Shown: positions 44,208 through 57,832, numbered from the stretch's first letter. The stretch: DNA of 64,000 nt from Anthoceros angustus (GCA_010909165.1 MU008172.1:186001-250000); one strand, 5' to 3'. Notes: generated by a model from the letters alone, not told the origin. Translations and numbers: made by a program.

Positions 44208-44584
44208 ACAGCTTTCAAGCTACTTGACGGACAAAGTATTTGGTTGTATGAGGCACATCAAGGCGGTTGTCCTCTACCATCTCCACGGTGAATCCAGCGG
44301 TTTCAAGGGCCTTGGCAGCTTGCCTGGCGGCAAGTTGGCAGCGTGAGTGCCCACAAGGAGAAGATCGATGCTGGGACAGTTGCAGCCACTATCCAGCCAC
44401 CATCCGTGGTGAGTCAGGCACATTTGGATCTGCTGACCTCACACTCAAATCAGCACTTAACAGCACATTTGCGTACGGCGTACACTTGGCTCATGCGCCA
44501 AGGTGCGTGGTAAACCCTCCACGACATAGGAGTTAGGCGTGCTCAGTTACAGCAAGTGCTGAGCTACGGCTGAAGCTTCAACGG

Positions 44585-44765
44585 CCGTCCTACTCGGGAC
44601 TGCTAGGGGAATCTCAACACTGGACCTCGACAATCCCATACCTAGGACTGCCGGGAGAGTCCCAATGTCAGGCACTTCCAGCCCCATGCTCAGGATTGCC
44701 TTGAAAGTCCCCACCTGGGACCCCACAGTCCCATACTCGGGATTGCCGGGACTGCCGACGGATCC
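44585..44765 (+). repeat. degenerate minisatellite, four ~50-bp units
   Basis: The word CTCGGGACTGC or CTAGGACTGCCGGGA recurs at about 44588, 44643, 44689 and 44737, each followed by a GGGA/GAAA-GTCCC stretch. Unit length varies from 46 to 55 bp. Confidence 0.6.
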
Positions 44766-44869
44766 CACATGGGCAACCTCACTTGGGGCTTCAGGTTGGG
44801 TACTGCCCACCACTATCGACCAAGTTACAAAGGTGGGAATGACAGGGCAAGCCTCCAACAGTCATGGGG

Positions 44870-47800
44870 GGACCAGTCACTTGGAGGGTAAATGCGCGCC
44901 TATGCTTCCCAGCGGCGCGGAGCACTTGGGAGCACCCATGCATTCAGCCCATTACCCGCATGAATGTGCAAGTGAGCAATGCCATGGTGGACAATAGGCA
45001 AGGTCATGTCACTGTGAATGGCTATGCTCCCAAGCTCGTGCACGCTTTTAGACATGGGGGCACAGCCAGTGATCATTGGCAAGGCTCTTGCAGCCAGGCT
45101 GAACTTGCAAGGAACGGCACTCCGCCATTCACCCTGGAACATCTAGACAGCATCAGGCGCTAAGGAACTTGTGTGTGGGGAGATTGTCCACCCAATTGCC
45201 ATAACGTTCAAGCCCACGACAGCCGCTGCCATGACATTGGCCATTCGTTACCTTGTCACAACAGCCACTAACTACAATGTCCTTCTTGGGTAGGAAATTT
45301 TGTTCCCACCCAGCATCGGCGTGGACAATTGGATAGAGCAAGCTCACTACCGTCCAGATTGGCGAAGTGGAGGTCAGCAAGTGGCGCATTTCCCCTTGCA
45401 TGCACGTAAGCAGTTGGATGCTTGATGTACTTTATGATGGCTATTCTGGTCATATGGTGACCATCGGTGTCCTAGAGGTGCTTCACATCTCGGTAGCATT
45501 TATGCGACATCTTTGGAGCTTGATGATCCGGATCCGGCTGGGAGGACAACCATTTGGTCATAGCGGCACTGCCCTGAAGACAACTCACCATCATTCGCGG
45601 TGTCTAACTTAGCTCGTGAGCTATTCCACGGTGCGACCGCTCGGCTTCAGCAATCACCATTGAACGATCCACAAAATTGTGGAATCGACATCATTTCATG
45701 GGACTCCTCCTTCGAATGACCAACCATGACTCCATTCAACAAGAGTGCTTCCAGGCCTGGGCAAATGCCACCGAATAGTTCTAACACAATAGTCTACTGT
45801 GATAGCTATCCCAAGGCGCAACGCATTGCTGCCTTTTGCCTTTAGGAGCTACAACAACGATTCCCCCATTACAGTATGGGGACCGGATCCGGAATGAGGA
45901 CTCTGATCCCAGTCGCAAGCCTCGCTTATGTCTTTGAGACTTTCGATTGGGTCATGGGGCCCTAACTCACCGCGAGACAGCGCGGATACATGCCACTGTT
46001 GCTCCGTGCAGGCGCATTCTCCATGAAGACTTGAAGGGATGCAATGTGACCACTTTTCACATCAATTTGACCAGCAAGGAGCCCATCTACAGGAGGTGCT
46101 ACGTGTGGGAGGAAAACCCTAGGGCTTAGGGCTTCCCCCTCTAAGCCACTTATCGCAGCCAAAGCCGTGCGTTGGGTTTCGTCCCATGAGACTTGTGTGA
46201 AAGCTTCGAGTCTTGTGAGAAACAATCGCTACTACTGCTGATGACACAACTTCTCAGCCTTCTAACAAGCAAGGCGCCTCTACTCTCCCTCTTACGGCGG
46301 CACCACTTGCCTTTGCAGAAAATCACCAATCCTCGACCTACAACGACACAACACAATTGCAGGTCACCTTAGCGAGGAGCCTATCACGCCGAGGACCCAC
46401 AGTCCACACATAATTTCGTCCCTACTTCTAAGACCAATCTTCTCCACTCGGGCGCCCTTTTGCAGTTGGGATTAGGTCCCTTAGGCTGCACTGTGGCCTT
46501 CCACTAACACCTACCTCTAATCCTCTACTCATCTCCTCCTCTTCCTCCTATTCTAACCTCGGTTTGGGCTTCTTGGCCTCGGCTCGCCCTGCAGCTGTGC
46601 ACAGGGTCGGCCTACAGCAAGTTCTTCCTTGGGCGGTTGCTATGAGTTTGACACCAGATAGCGAGAACCTCGAGTCTTTCCTGTAGTCTACCCTCAAGCC
46701 GAGGTTCCACAGGCATTGCCACACACCCAAAGCAAAGCAATTTCACGGCAACCATTCACAAGAGCAACTCGTTTAGGCACTTGCGAGCAAGCCCTCCACC
46801 AAGCACTCAGGCCACGCGACTTCCTCTCTCTAGACTGCGTTGGCTCACGGTAAACGAATTCCTTTACAAGGGCAAAGGACTCGCGAGTATGATACTTTAC
46901 TTTGTGAAATCCTCCTCCTCTTATAGAGGCCTTCCATACAACCTCCCTCGGGTGACCACATTGCAGGAGCCACCTTTCCCAATATTTTATTATTTCCCTC
47001 TTGCCGATGTTTAAGACACAGCATCTAAGTCTATTATGCAGTTCTAGATAAACTCTATTCTAGCTACTTCACCTAAGATCATTCTTAAAGAATGTGGTCT
47101 ACATCACTATCCTTTCTATTATTCCTCTCATCATTTATGGTCTTTGACTATTGTGGACAAAGCGGACTCTCCTTGGGGTTAGGAAATAAGTTGGGTTTGT
47201 TTTTTATTAGGTATGGAGTGTAAAATAAGGCGGAAAGGGAGGAATAGCCAGACGGTACTCGGGCCATACTCCAGACTCGGACTCGAGAGGTGAGTAACGG
47301 ACCACAGGCCCACTCGAGGACCTCGGACCACGCACCCGGAGAGTGTCAGGATAAGTCGGACCTCCCGGGTCAAAATGGGATAAATCCATAAGTAAAGTAA
47401 CTTAGAGTTGGAGCATGAGTTAGAGGAAGCCGTGGATGGTCTTGAGTGGTGAGCGGGCATCGTGAGACCCGGGACCGTAGGGTTGCAGTGGCGTTATAGG
47501 CGGTATTCAGCTCCGGGTACCATGTGGCCCGGTAAAGGCCAGTAAGCGTGGCGTAAGCCATGCAGGCCCATGGCAATAACAGTGCGGACGGTAGCCCCTT
47601 CCGCGGCGATTACTTAAAGCGGCGGAGGTCATTCTTCAAACAACCGGCCGTACTCTCTCGAGACACCCGGCTCTCTGGCGTTGTCTTTTATCGCTCGAGC
47701 ACCCTTCGCGGTTTGACTTGGCGAGTAATTGGCCTTGGCAGGAAGGGGTTGTGGAGCCTCACGTTTGACGGCGGAAGGAAGGGTGTGGGAAAAAGCGGCG

Positions 47801-49076
47801 GAGGTGCCGGGGAGCCATGGCGCTTAGTGGGCGCAACAGCGTCCTGGCCTTCTCCGAACTTCGAGTGGTGCGTTTGGAGGAGGCGGAGTAGCACTGGACA
47901 TTTTCCGGTGTCTAGACCTTGACGGGCGTCACCCTAGTCCGGGAAGATCGCCAGGAAGATGTTGGCGGCCAGGAGGTCCGATCAAGAATGCTGCGGGAGG
48001 ACCCTAGGGTGGTGGGTGGAGGTCTGAGTGATTTACAACCGCCCAGTGAATAGGGGGTAATGCGGAACCCACGAAGGTGAAGGGGAAGGTGGAAGCGGCC
48101 GGGCGGCCCTTTTGCGACCGAGGGGCGGCGATCACTCAGGTGGCATTGTCTCCGGACCTCACGGGCGGGAGAAGTACGATCGATGGCGAATTATAAATCC
48201 CTTTGGAACATGGCTTCGACCAATGTGGACCACCTTGGGAACAATTTGCTGGTGTTCCTCCACGACCTCCGGAAGAAGCGCCAAACTAGGCGAGAATAAT
48301 TTTGCCGGATCAGCGGAGGCTCATGGTGAGTGCAGCCACCTCCCGCGTTATCGCCGTTCTTGATCATGTGGGGCACGAACCTTACGAAGGAGGTGAGGAG
48401 GCGACCCTCCGAGGAAAGGTTGGCGCCCCTGGGAGGCGGAAGGAAGGTGCGAGCGAGCCCGGCGGTCAGGAGCCAAGAGGTCGGGAGGAGGCGGCCCAGG
48501 AGGGATTCCAGGACTCCCATCGTTTGGGCCGGACCCCCTCGCCACCTAGGGAAGTGTGGGAGGACATCCACTTCTCTCCTCTTAGTGCCGGGAGCGGCCA
48601 GCGGAAGGCGCAGGGGCAGGAGTTGGTGGCTCCGGCTCAAGCAGGCAGCCAACAAGCGGCAGTGCTGAGCCCCGGCCGGACTCGTCGGGAACCGAGCGGA
48701 AGGCGGTGCCGCGCCCGCGCGGCGGGGCCGGCGCGTGCCCTTGCCCTGCCGCCAGCGGGTGGCAAGCGGGAAGTCTGAAGAGGCGGAAAGGCCAGGCAGG
48801 AGGCGGGAGGCCAGCGGCCACCGGGCTGTCTGTCCCCAGCAGGGAGAGGCAAAAGGCTCCGGACCCCTTCACCACCTCAGGAGCCCCGGAGGAGGCAGGC
48901 GGAGAAGGAGTTAGCGGCCAAGGGCCAAGGAGGTGAGCTCGGGACCAACGGCCTCGGGACACGAGGGTCCCGATTGAGTCCCGAGAGCCCAGTCATTAAA
49001 CTCCATAGTTTATTATAGTAACCACGGTCCTTTGGGTTACTTAAACTAGGGTTAAATACATTACTTAGGGTTTAGT
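44870..49076. other. repeat-derived region, no gene recognised
   Basis: Short frames only. 47.5-48.96 kb is rich in GGAGG/GGCGG words on the + strand, giving Arg/Gly/Pro-rich artefact frames. 48.97-49.17 kb is AT-rich with a TATTTAAG box (49077-49084) and, near 49165, a GGTATCA word like the tRNA-Met primer site of plant retroelements. An LTR end is possible there but unproven. Confidence 0.3.
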
Positions 49077-49169
49077 ATTTAAGACCAACTCTTTGTAATC
49101 ATTATTATTCATTATTCAAGTTTGTTGTTCTCTCTAAGCAATATTGTCATGAGTATCGAGCAAGGTATC

Positions 49170-51359
49170 ATCTATCTTCCTTGCATTGCTAGAGACATCT
49201 TCCTCTGATGGAAAATGACTACGCCGCAATAGGAATCGGGTGCACAGCAGGAGCTTCTTTAATCTCATCACTAATAGCTATATCAGAGAGAGGGATCGTC
49301 TAAGGCGCCTGGGCCGACTATCACGATCATCTTCATTAAACAGAACTCCTGCTTTCGGTCACATGTTCCGCGGCCATCGATATCTACACCTCCCATTACC
49401 TTATCTGGGAGGTTTAGGGTATCAGGATAGAAGGAATTCACAAACATCGGAGTGTGAGCAACCTTACCCAAGGCAATCAAGCAGAGGAAGCCTCGCGGCG
49501 ATTTTTGCTTAGTGAGGTCTATGACGAACCCGTTGTTACCTTAGGAGATTTGCAAGGTATTTTGTTTGACACACAACTCGCAATCAGGCACTTACGAGAC
49601 AGATTTTCCTGGAAATCAACGGCATTAAACAGCAATTGGATGCCCTGGTGAAGCAGTTCAGCGAGAATCTGGAATTGAGCGATGGCCCCATAGTTGATGG
49701 GCATCGCCATACGATCTTGTGAATTTTAGCGGGCATTGCCCGGCCTCCCTGCCCAGCAATTTTCTGATAAATTTGCCAAAAGGGACGGGAGATTCCAAGA
49801 GTCGTGAGCTAGAAATTGAAAGGACACCAATCAAGTTGGAAAAGGCATTTTGGAAGGAAGGTTATTAATTAATTGTGGTAATTAATTAATTGTTTAGTGA
49901 GCGATGGGTCACACCTAATTGCCACTATAGCTGATGGGTCACACCTAATTGCCACTCCAGCCATCACCAACTACTGGGTACCCTTTCATCTTCTCGCGAC
50001 CGTCAGGCGAACCGAATTCCGCTTCAACTTCTTTGAGGCAGGGCTCGTCTGCCATGCGGAGCACCGGCCGCGTCGGTGGGCGGGTGTGCACAAGGCCAAG
50101 CTTTGATCTTTGCCCAAGGATTATTTTATGCACACAAACGGGATTGTATGCAGGATTAAGCCAGGATCTGCCAATTTGTGAAAGGACGAGGCTTACTTTC
50201 CATTCCGTACGCCATCACCACTCAGCGCTCACGGCGGTTACCTAATGACCAGCGGGCTCCACGGCTCACGCTGAGGATCGGCCTTACGGATCAGCGGCGA
50301 TTTCACCGCCCAGGCGCTTGCGTCCTCACGGCGAGACCATCCCCATCGATCGAGTACGGGCGACCACGACCTCCGCCCGGCGCACGAGTTGGATCTCTAG
50401 GTTTCATCACGGGCGGGATCTACGCCGGTCGCGGCGGGGTCTGCCGAGCAATTGCGAGCCGAGCGCTTGGTGGGGGTCTTGCTTGCATCCGATTTGCGGG
50501 AACCGGCCCGTAGCCACGCACCACATAGGGTTCTCGATACGGCCCGGTCGCCCAGCATCGGCCGCCTCGTACTCCACGGATCAGGCGCATCCGGGATCTG
50601 CCGGCCTGTACTCGGGATCGGGCGCCACATCCGGGATCGGCCGCCTCTTGCCGCCGCGGCCCGGGATCGTGCATAGCCGGGATCGATCGCCGCGGAGGGA
50701 GGATCGGCCGGTTCTCTTACCGCGTCTCGGCTGCTGAGGCGCCTGAAATTCCTTTACACTTCCACCATTTCACGACACATCCTCTACAACCGTGAACACA
50801 TCATGGCTGGAAATTGACGATAAGGTTTGGATAGCGAGGACATTAAGCAGCGCTCGAATTTGAGGAGGCCATGCTACGGATGCGGGCCGCCTCGGGAATT
50901 CTTGGATCGGTAGCCTTTGGTTCTCTACTACGGAGCTTTTGGTCGGGACATTTGGCTCTTTCACAAGAGGAAACGACATCAACATCGGGATGGATCCAGT
51001 GAGGCAATTTTCTAATTTTGCACGGACCTTTCTCACAAGGTCGGGAGGAGCCTGAGGATCGAACTTTACTACCTTCACCTGGAGGCGAGTTTTCTTCAGC
51101 ACAAGCATCGGGTTCAACCTACCAGTTTCCCTCAAGCAGTACAACCTTTGCCAACCTACGGAGTTGGACTTGGGAATCCTACGCCTACCGGGGCTGGATT
51201 CGCCAACCTTCTTAGGCGTTTGGGCTGGATTTGGGAATCCGTGAGTGGATATGAGCGGGCTTGGACAAGGCAGGGCGTGCAGGATCCTGCGATCACGGCT
51301 GGTCCGGAGTCTGCTCACAATCACATGCAGGCCCATAGCCTACATGCCTTCTTACACAA
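49170..51359. other. repeat-derived region before the second copia copy
   Basis: Contains an 11-bp inverted repeat with 5-nt loop (49864-49890, ATTAATTAATT) and a 30-bp tandem duplication (49903-49962, GATGGGTCACACC). A short frame at 49,454-49,651 (LGDLQGILFDTQLAIRHLRD) might be part of a gag, but nothing confirms it. Confidence 0.35.
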
Positions 51360-53620
51360 TTGAGTTCAAGGAGGCGGGATAGGTTTAATGGGACTAAATA
51401 TAATGCCGGAGTGTTCGCATGCGTCTTTGCACTAGATGCCGGCATGTGTGGGGTGTTGTTAGTGGACAGATCCAACCACCTGCGGCTCGCTCCACAAATT
51501 GATCAGGAGAGATGGGAGAATGCCAACAACGTAGCCGAGCCCTCATCATTAGTGGGCTTGATGAAGTGTTAGTGCCGGTCGCTTTCCTTACCAAGGGGCG
51601 GGACATCCGACAGCTTGCACAAACATACGATGTGAAGAATGTACTCACCTATGTCTTTGTCGGAAGTGAAATTTTTCTTCGCATGCGTGATGGTGATAAA
51701 GTTCTTTTTTGTTGGAAAATTCGAGGCAACTTAGAGCTACCTTGATTTCACTTGGTTTTCCCATGCACGAGCTTGATGTCGAGGCTGTTTTTGACCAGCC
51801 TTCCCACCCGCTATCGCCTTTTGTCACTAGCTATGGTGCCACACTTCGTGATGCTAGTAGGCTGCAGCACGGGTCGCCCAGTTGATGATTAGCTTTGGAT
51901 GTAGTTGGAGCCGCCTTCGTGAAGAGCAGCCCTCGCAACACATCGCACTTTAATTCGGCAGACCAAAGTCGATAAGGTTCTCTCTACATCCAAGTTCCGC
52001 CTAAAGGCCGGCAAGCTTTTTCCCTTCTAAGGATTCCAAGTCAGGACAGGTCAAGAGGACAGGTGCCTGCAATTGGTGCGGATCCCTTGGTCATTGGGAA
52101 CGAGAGTGTAGAAAGAAAAGGTCGGAGAACCTAAGAAAGCCGAGAAGACTCTCGTGCTCACTCCCCAAGCCTTCTAAGGCGACATCCGCAAGCCTCCTGC
52201 TGTTATGAGCTTGCCACCACTGTGTTATTAGATGACTGGTACTTGGATTCCGGAGCAACGACACACGTCGGTCACAACAGGACTCTGATGAGCAATTTTG
52301 TCTCATTGCACACTGCTGAACGGGTACTTTTGGGAGATGAGATTCCTAGAACAGGACTCAAGATTCTTGGACGCGGATCCTGCTATTTTCAGCCATTTGA
52401 TGGAGAGCTCCTTCGCATTGACAACGTCCTCTATGTGCCTGATATGGCCAAGCACCTTTTGTCAGTAAGCCAGCTTATGCAGCTTAAACGTTTTCAGCTA
52501 ACTTTTACTTCTGACGGCTGCATGCTCACCACCTCTGGTCCTTCACCTTCCCTGGTTGCTAAGGGCCTGCTAGAGCATGATTTATATAGGCTAGATATAT
52601 TTTGTGTACCTACCAAGAGTGCCCGTGTGGCTGAGAGGTCTCAGACAGCTTTAGCTCAGTTGTGGCATGCCCGTTTGGGCCATGCTAACAAGGATAAACT
52701 CATAAAAATGTCCAACTTCGAATGTTATAGAGAACCACTACCTAAGTGTTTTAAGGACCCTCCCATATGTGATTCTTGCATATTAGCCAAGCAGAAAGAA
52801 CTCCCGTTTCCAACCATCAGCTACAACACCACATCCCCTCTAGACCTAGTTCATGCAGATATCTCTGGAAAAATACATGTTCCTTCTTTAGGTGGTTCCC
52901 TCTATTACCTCACCCTTACTGATGATTTTAGCCGCTACTCCTGGACCTTTCCCATGAAAAGAAGCTCGACACCTTTGCCTATTTTCAGGAATGGCTTACC
53001 ATGGTTCAGATGACCGCGCCTCTCCATGCTTGAGGTATGGAGGTGCTCCGACAATGGTATGGAGTTTGTGAATGGCCCTTTTGATGAGTACTTATCTGGA
53101 CAAGGGATCATTCGCAATCGAGATTCTACACTCAAGAACAAAAACTGTTGTTCGCCAAACCAAACTTTGCTCAGCATGACTCGGAGTATGCTAGCTTGGC
53201 GGCTTGAGTGTGTAAGGTGAGGCGGTTGGATTGCCACCTACATCCTCAACAGTTGCTTACCACTGCTCGGTTGTACACCTTTTGAACGGATCTGGAAACG
53301 CAAGCCCAGTTTGCTCCATCTCCGTGTGTTCGGCTCCCCTGCATATGCCTATATCCATGAGGAACAGAGGAAGAAGCTGGAAGATCGAGCTCGACCCCTT
53401 ATTTTTGTTGGATATGGTGAGGAGACGGGTTGTATGACCCTCCACCAGATCCTCGCCTTGCTCGGAGCATCACTTTCAAGGAGCTCACTCCACCCAGCCC
53501 GACATCTTCTCTTCCGCCCGCTCTCCTCACTTGATGTTGCGGATTTTGATGCCCCTCCCACAGAGTATCCTCAATATGCTGCTTATGAACCGCCACCTCG
53601 CCTGCTTTGATCAACAGTGC
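51360..53620 (+). pseudogene. second Ty1/copia copy, broken (gag to integrase)
   Basis: Order is gag, protease, integrase as in copia. Gag scraps start near 51,375 (RFNGTKYN). A CCHC zinc knuckle (CNWCGSLGHWEREC) lies at 52068-52109. The protease motif DSGATTH and the GAG-pre-integrase region follow in a 263-codon frame (52222-53013) with WHARLGHANKDKL and the integrase start DLVHADISGK. Downstream integrase pieces (RKPSLLHLRVFGSPAYAYI, LEDRARPLIFVGYGEE) are split among frames. The shared KPSLLHLRVFGSPA block shows that it is related to the element at 1-3566 but diverged. RT and RNase H are missing; the copy ends where inverted-repeat arm 2 begins. Confidence 0.88.
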
Positions 53621-53791
53621 AGCTAGCACTCGTGGGGTGGAATTCGATATGTGTAGTTCCGCAGGCTCCGCCGCATCACAACTCTGTTGTGGATTTTCAG
53701 TGGATGCGTAACTTGAGCGTGATGACGAACTGCACTTTGACACACAAAGATATGGACATCCATCCAAATGTTCCCGACCAGCTCAAGATGA

Positions 53792-54245
53792 ACAAAACGG
53801 CATCGCCTCCTCAGATCATCCGGAGGCCTACATACTTGGTAAGCGAGGGACCCAATCGCCGTAACAATAGTTGGGTCCAGTTTGGGAGGTGATAGACCAC
53901 AATTCTTCATGTTGTCGATTGTCGGGCCCATCACTCAGCAAGAGTACCCCATTAGGTCTAACCTCCTTCACTTGCAAGATGCGCTGGTGCCAGTGTCAAG
54001 GTATCTCCTGCTTGACATCGCAAGTAAATGAAGTCTCCACCTCGAAATTTCTTCGACTTTTGGAAATTGCCATTCGTGTGTGAGCATACCCATGTTGGAT
54101 TACATTCCGACACATCGCTTTGAGGGAAGCGACACTCCTTCTTGAGGGAAGTGATAAACCAAAAGGAAAGCAAAGGAGAAGAGCGACTGGGGTGTTGGGG
54201 CACTGTGAATATGAGGTTGGCATTTTCGAGGGGCCTTGGCCTGGG
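53792..54245 (-). repeat. inverted-repeat arm 2 (partner 41634-42104)
   Basis: Reverse complement of the 41.6-42.1 kb arm, including the word for ATGTAATCCAACATGG. A short further piece of the same family occurs at 54565-54600. Confidence 0.85.
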
Positions 54246-56200
54246 GTGGTGGGGCACCAGGGTCAAGGCCCGAGGGGCCCACTTAAGGCGTGTATATTTA
54301 GAAGGGTTTCTACAAACCCAAAAGAAAGCGGAGCAAAAGTTTGCGGGGGTGGTGGGGCACTGTGGTCATGAGCTTGGCATTTGTGGGGCCCCAACTTTAG
54401 TTGAGCCCTATCTTTATGGAGGGAAGCTCGCGGGTTACTGCCGCAAAAAGTGAGGTGGTGCGTTGAGCCTCATGTGGTGGGGAGGTCATGCTTTGGGGAC
54501 CCCTATGACTTGGGCGCTATATACATGTAGGGATCTCCTTGTTTTTATGGGGAAAGCTTGCTCGAAAAGATGTGTGGAATGTAATCCAACATGGGACAAA
54601 AACAAGTGCTCTTGCACTTGTTGAGAGACGCCTCCCGAGGCGGTAAACTCGAGAGTTGCAAAGCTCTCGAGGCCAAGTCTCTGCCTACTCGTTGGTGATG
54701 ATCACGTCGCGGGAAACCGTCGTTGTCGAAATCCTGCACCAACGGCGACCAGCTCCAGTCGGTCGACGATAGCCCCACCATAGAAACCGANTGCCGTCAC
54801 CGTCAAGTTCTGCCTTGTGGCGGAGGACTTGGAATCAAGTGGCGCCATGCGGTTCACGGAAGGAGGTGTGTCAAGAGGGCAGCCGGTGGTAAAGGCGTGT
54901 GTTGGGAGGTGCCGTCACGCCTAGTGACGGCGCTGGACGGAGATGGGGTCGGAGGGAGTGAGGCCGTGAAAGACATGAGGGATGGAATCGGAGGCGGATG
55001 AGATTCCAGCGGGGAGGCAATTGTGTCGTCACCGGCAAGGCGGAGGCGAGGGGCATGGGTCAGCTGCTGAACAAATGGGGTGGGAGAGGGAGGCGGTGGC
55101 GAATGGAGGAGGCGGGGTCCATAGCGAAGCCATGGTCGTGGTGGGGGCCAAAAGGCGAGTGGCAGCCATGAGGGAATTTTGAGGGAGGAGAAAGAGGGCG
55201 GGGAGTGCTTGATGGCGACGCAACAGGCCGAGAGATGAGGCAGGGGCGACATTGAGGCGTGCCTAACCGTGCAGACACATACAGCGCACTCCGTCTTGAA
55301 AGCATGGACCTCCATGAGGCCCCATTGAGGCTCGCCACGTGACAAAAGGTGGAGGCCGAAGAGGAAAGCGGGGAGGTGCTGGAGGCGGCGGGCCGTGTGA
55401 CGCGCGGGCGCCACAGCGGAAAGAGCGAGGATGGAAGGAGGCGGATTGTGGGCAAGAGGTACATAAGAAAGCGGATGGGGTGCGGGAAGGTAAGCAATTG
55501 AAGGTCGTTGTGCACACCACTATATCTGCACATGTCTTGAAGGGCATGCTGCGATGTTTGTACCGTGGAGTGCGTGCGGAGGAGGCGGAGGTGGATGCGA
55601 TGGAAAGGGAAAGTCATGAGACGACGCAAGAGGAAGGGAGGAAGAAAATCGCAAAACAGGGGGGTTGTAGGAGGTTTCCTTCTCATGCATACGATGAGGA
55701 GTAGGAAATTAGAAATGAAGAAGCGCCCTGTATGGAGCGAAAAGAACCCCGCGCCGGCGCAAAGCAAACTCCTAGGCAGAAGGACAAAGTAGTAAATCGA
55801 TAAGAAGGGTGGGCGAGCCATGGCAAGAAGCCGATGGGCATGGGGACAAGCCGCACGTGCGCTAGAGAAGGTAGGTTGCGACCGGATACACAAAAATAGG
55901 CGGCAGGGGTGAAATGTGGGATGTATGTATGTTTTCGAGAATGATGAATACAAAGTATAGTATCACGGACGTGTACAATTTACGTTAGCGATTAATTATA
56001 AGCGTGTTTTATACAAAATGAAATATAACCGTATGTCACGAAATTATCGTATATGGCATATTACCAATACCAGATTCTCTAGATGTATGCATACATGTAT
56101 TTATTTATATGTATTCATACGAGGTAATAAGGAAACCAAGTATTCTATATGGTAAATGTAGTAAAGGAGGAAGGTAGATGGGGAGGAGGTTGACCAAGCC
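54246..56200. other. repeat-derived region, no gene recognised
   Basis: 54.7-55.7 kb is purine/G-rich on the + strand, so long Pro/Ser/Leu frames open on the minus strand (for example 55,060-55,953); these look like composition artefacts. One ambiguous base is at 54791. 55.93-56.17 kb is AT-rich. Confidence 0.4.
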
Positions 56201-56204
56201 TCCA

Positions 56205-56236
56205 AAAGTGTTACAAGACTTTTCTTGTAACACTTT
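56205..56236. repeat. 14-bp perfect hairpin with CTTT loop
   Basis: Arms 56205-56218 (AAAGTGTTACAAGA) and 56223-56236 (TCTTGTAACACTTT). Its arm word AGTGTTACA/TGTAACACT and a second word TTGCAAC recur several times in 56.2-56.45 kb, like subterminal repeats of a DNA transposon. Confidence 0.85.
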
Positions 56237-56559
56237 ATATTACAACCGTGTTGCAATCTTGAGAAGGACAAAAGCGCCTCTCACTTCATCTCAACAAAAT
56301 TGCAACACACTTGCAACATGGTTGCAACAAACACTCCGGTTTGGTTTCCAAGCCAAAGTGTAACAAGCCCAAAAGTGTTACATGACCCCAAAATTGCAAC
56401 ATAAGTGTTACATCCGGGGTCCAAATCTTAACATAAGTGTAACATAGGCTGCCTTTTCTAGTAGGGCATGGGGACACAGAGAGCAGGGGTTCGTTGAGGC
56501 GATGGGCGGAGTGGCGGGGTGAGAAGCGGCCTTGGCGGTGAAGGCCAAGGCAGTGTGCA

Positions 56560-57010
56560 TGGCATGGAGAGGCGATAGTCATGGCGAGTGCGGAGTGGAG
56601 GCGGCGTGAGCGGGGGGTGGCGGGGCGGAAGGGTTGGAGGATGGGATGGGCGGAGGCGGAGGCGGGCGGGCGGGCGGGGGCGGAGGGAGGCGGGGGCGAG
56701 GGGCATGGGCCGGGTCCGAGGGGCGGCGGAGGGGAGTGCCACTGTGTGAGTGGAGGAAGGGAGGAAGGGAGGCGGGGCCGTCTGCGAGGAAGGCGGAGGA
56801 GGCGGAGGCGGAGGGGCAGGCGCCGTCGGGAGCGAGCCAGGCGGAGGGGCAGGCAGGAGGCGGAGGCGGAGGGAGGCGGAGGGGCGGCGGATGGCAGTGG
56901 CGGGGCGGAGGAGGCGAGCGGAAGAAGGAGGGAGATGGGGCCGAGGCGCAGGCAGGAGGGATGGGGAGGACGAAGGGAGAAGCGAAGTCGGAGGTGGAGG
57001 CAGGCAGTGC
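56560..57010 (+). repeat. GGCGGAGG-rich low-complexity tract
   Basis: Dense GGAGGCGGAGG words on the + strand open long frames on both strands (Arg/Gly-rich or Pro/Ser/Leu-rich). None carries a domain; I treat them as artefacts. Confidence 0.8.
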
Positions 57011-57832
57011 ACTCGAGCACAAGCAGTGTCTGGCGGGTGTGGAAAGGGAGGCAGTCGGGAGGCTGCCTTTCAGTGGAACTTTGAGGAACATCGCGGAGGG
57101 GCGGAGGAGGCGGGGCCGGACATTGAAGGGGCTCATGAGGCTGGGATGTGCACCATGGGCGTTGAGGAGGTGGGCACGGTGCCGAGATGGAGAGGATGCT
57201 CAGGTCAGAACACTAGAAGGCGTGCAACCTCATCCTACAAAATGTGACCATCACGCGGGTGTGGGAGTGCGGATTGTGCAGGCGGCATGCGGGCAGTGAG
57301 GTCTTTCGTGCGAGAAGCGGTGGACGTGCGAGCCCATGCCGGAGGCCATGGAAATCTTGCATGATCAGTGAGTGCGATGCAGCAGTGCCGATGTACATGT
57401 GGCACATGGTGTGAGTGTTGAGGGAACTTGGTCCCCATGGTGGTCATTGAGTCCAAATGCCGCAGGAGAAGCGAGAGGAGCTAGCAGTGCGAGTGCTTTC
57501 TGCAACGACAAGATGTACATGTTCCACTTGAGGTGCCTGCCATAGATGGGGCCACGCACTACATAACGTGGGCGGTGCTCGAGGACAACAAGCGGGCGGG
57601 GAACAATCTGGCGTCGCGGAGGCGGAGGTTTGGTCACCGCGGATTCGGTCCGATTGTGCGGAGCACAACCTAGTGGAGGAGGACTGAACCAGCGGCAGAG
57701 CAGTAGGAACTTCATACGGGGGCCATCCGTGCACAATCGTGCATAATCAAGTTGTCATGTGAAGGGGATTTGGATGCATTGTGCTTGCGATTGCGGTCAC
57801 AGACTATCCGGAGCCGGGGCATATAACGCGGT

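Noticed and set aside
55060-55953. 297-codon minus-strand ORF
   Set aside because: Leu/Pro/Ser/Phe-rich without motif, antisense to purine-rich repeat DNA.
56286-57299. Long Pro/Ser-rich (minus) and Arg/Gly-rich (plus) ORFs
   Set aside because: Product of the GGCGGAGG tract; five overlapping frames on both strands cannot all be genes and none has a motif.
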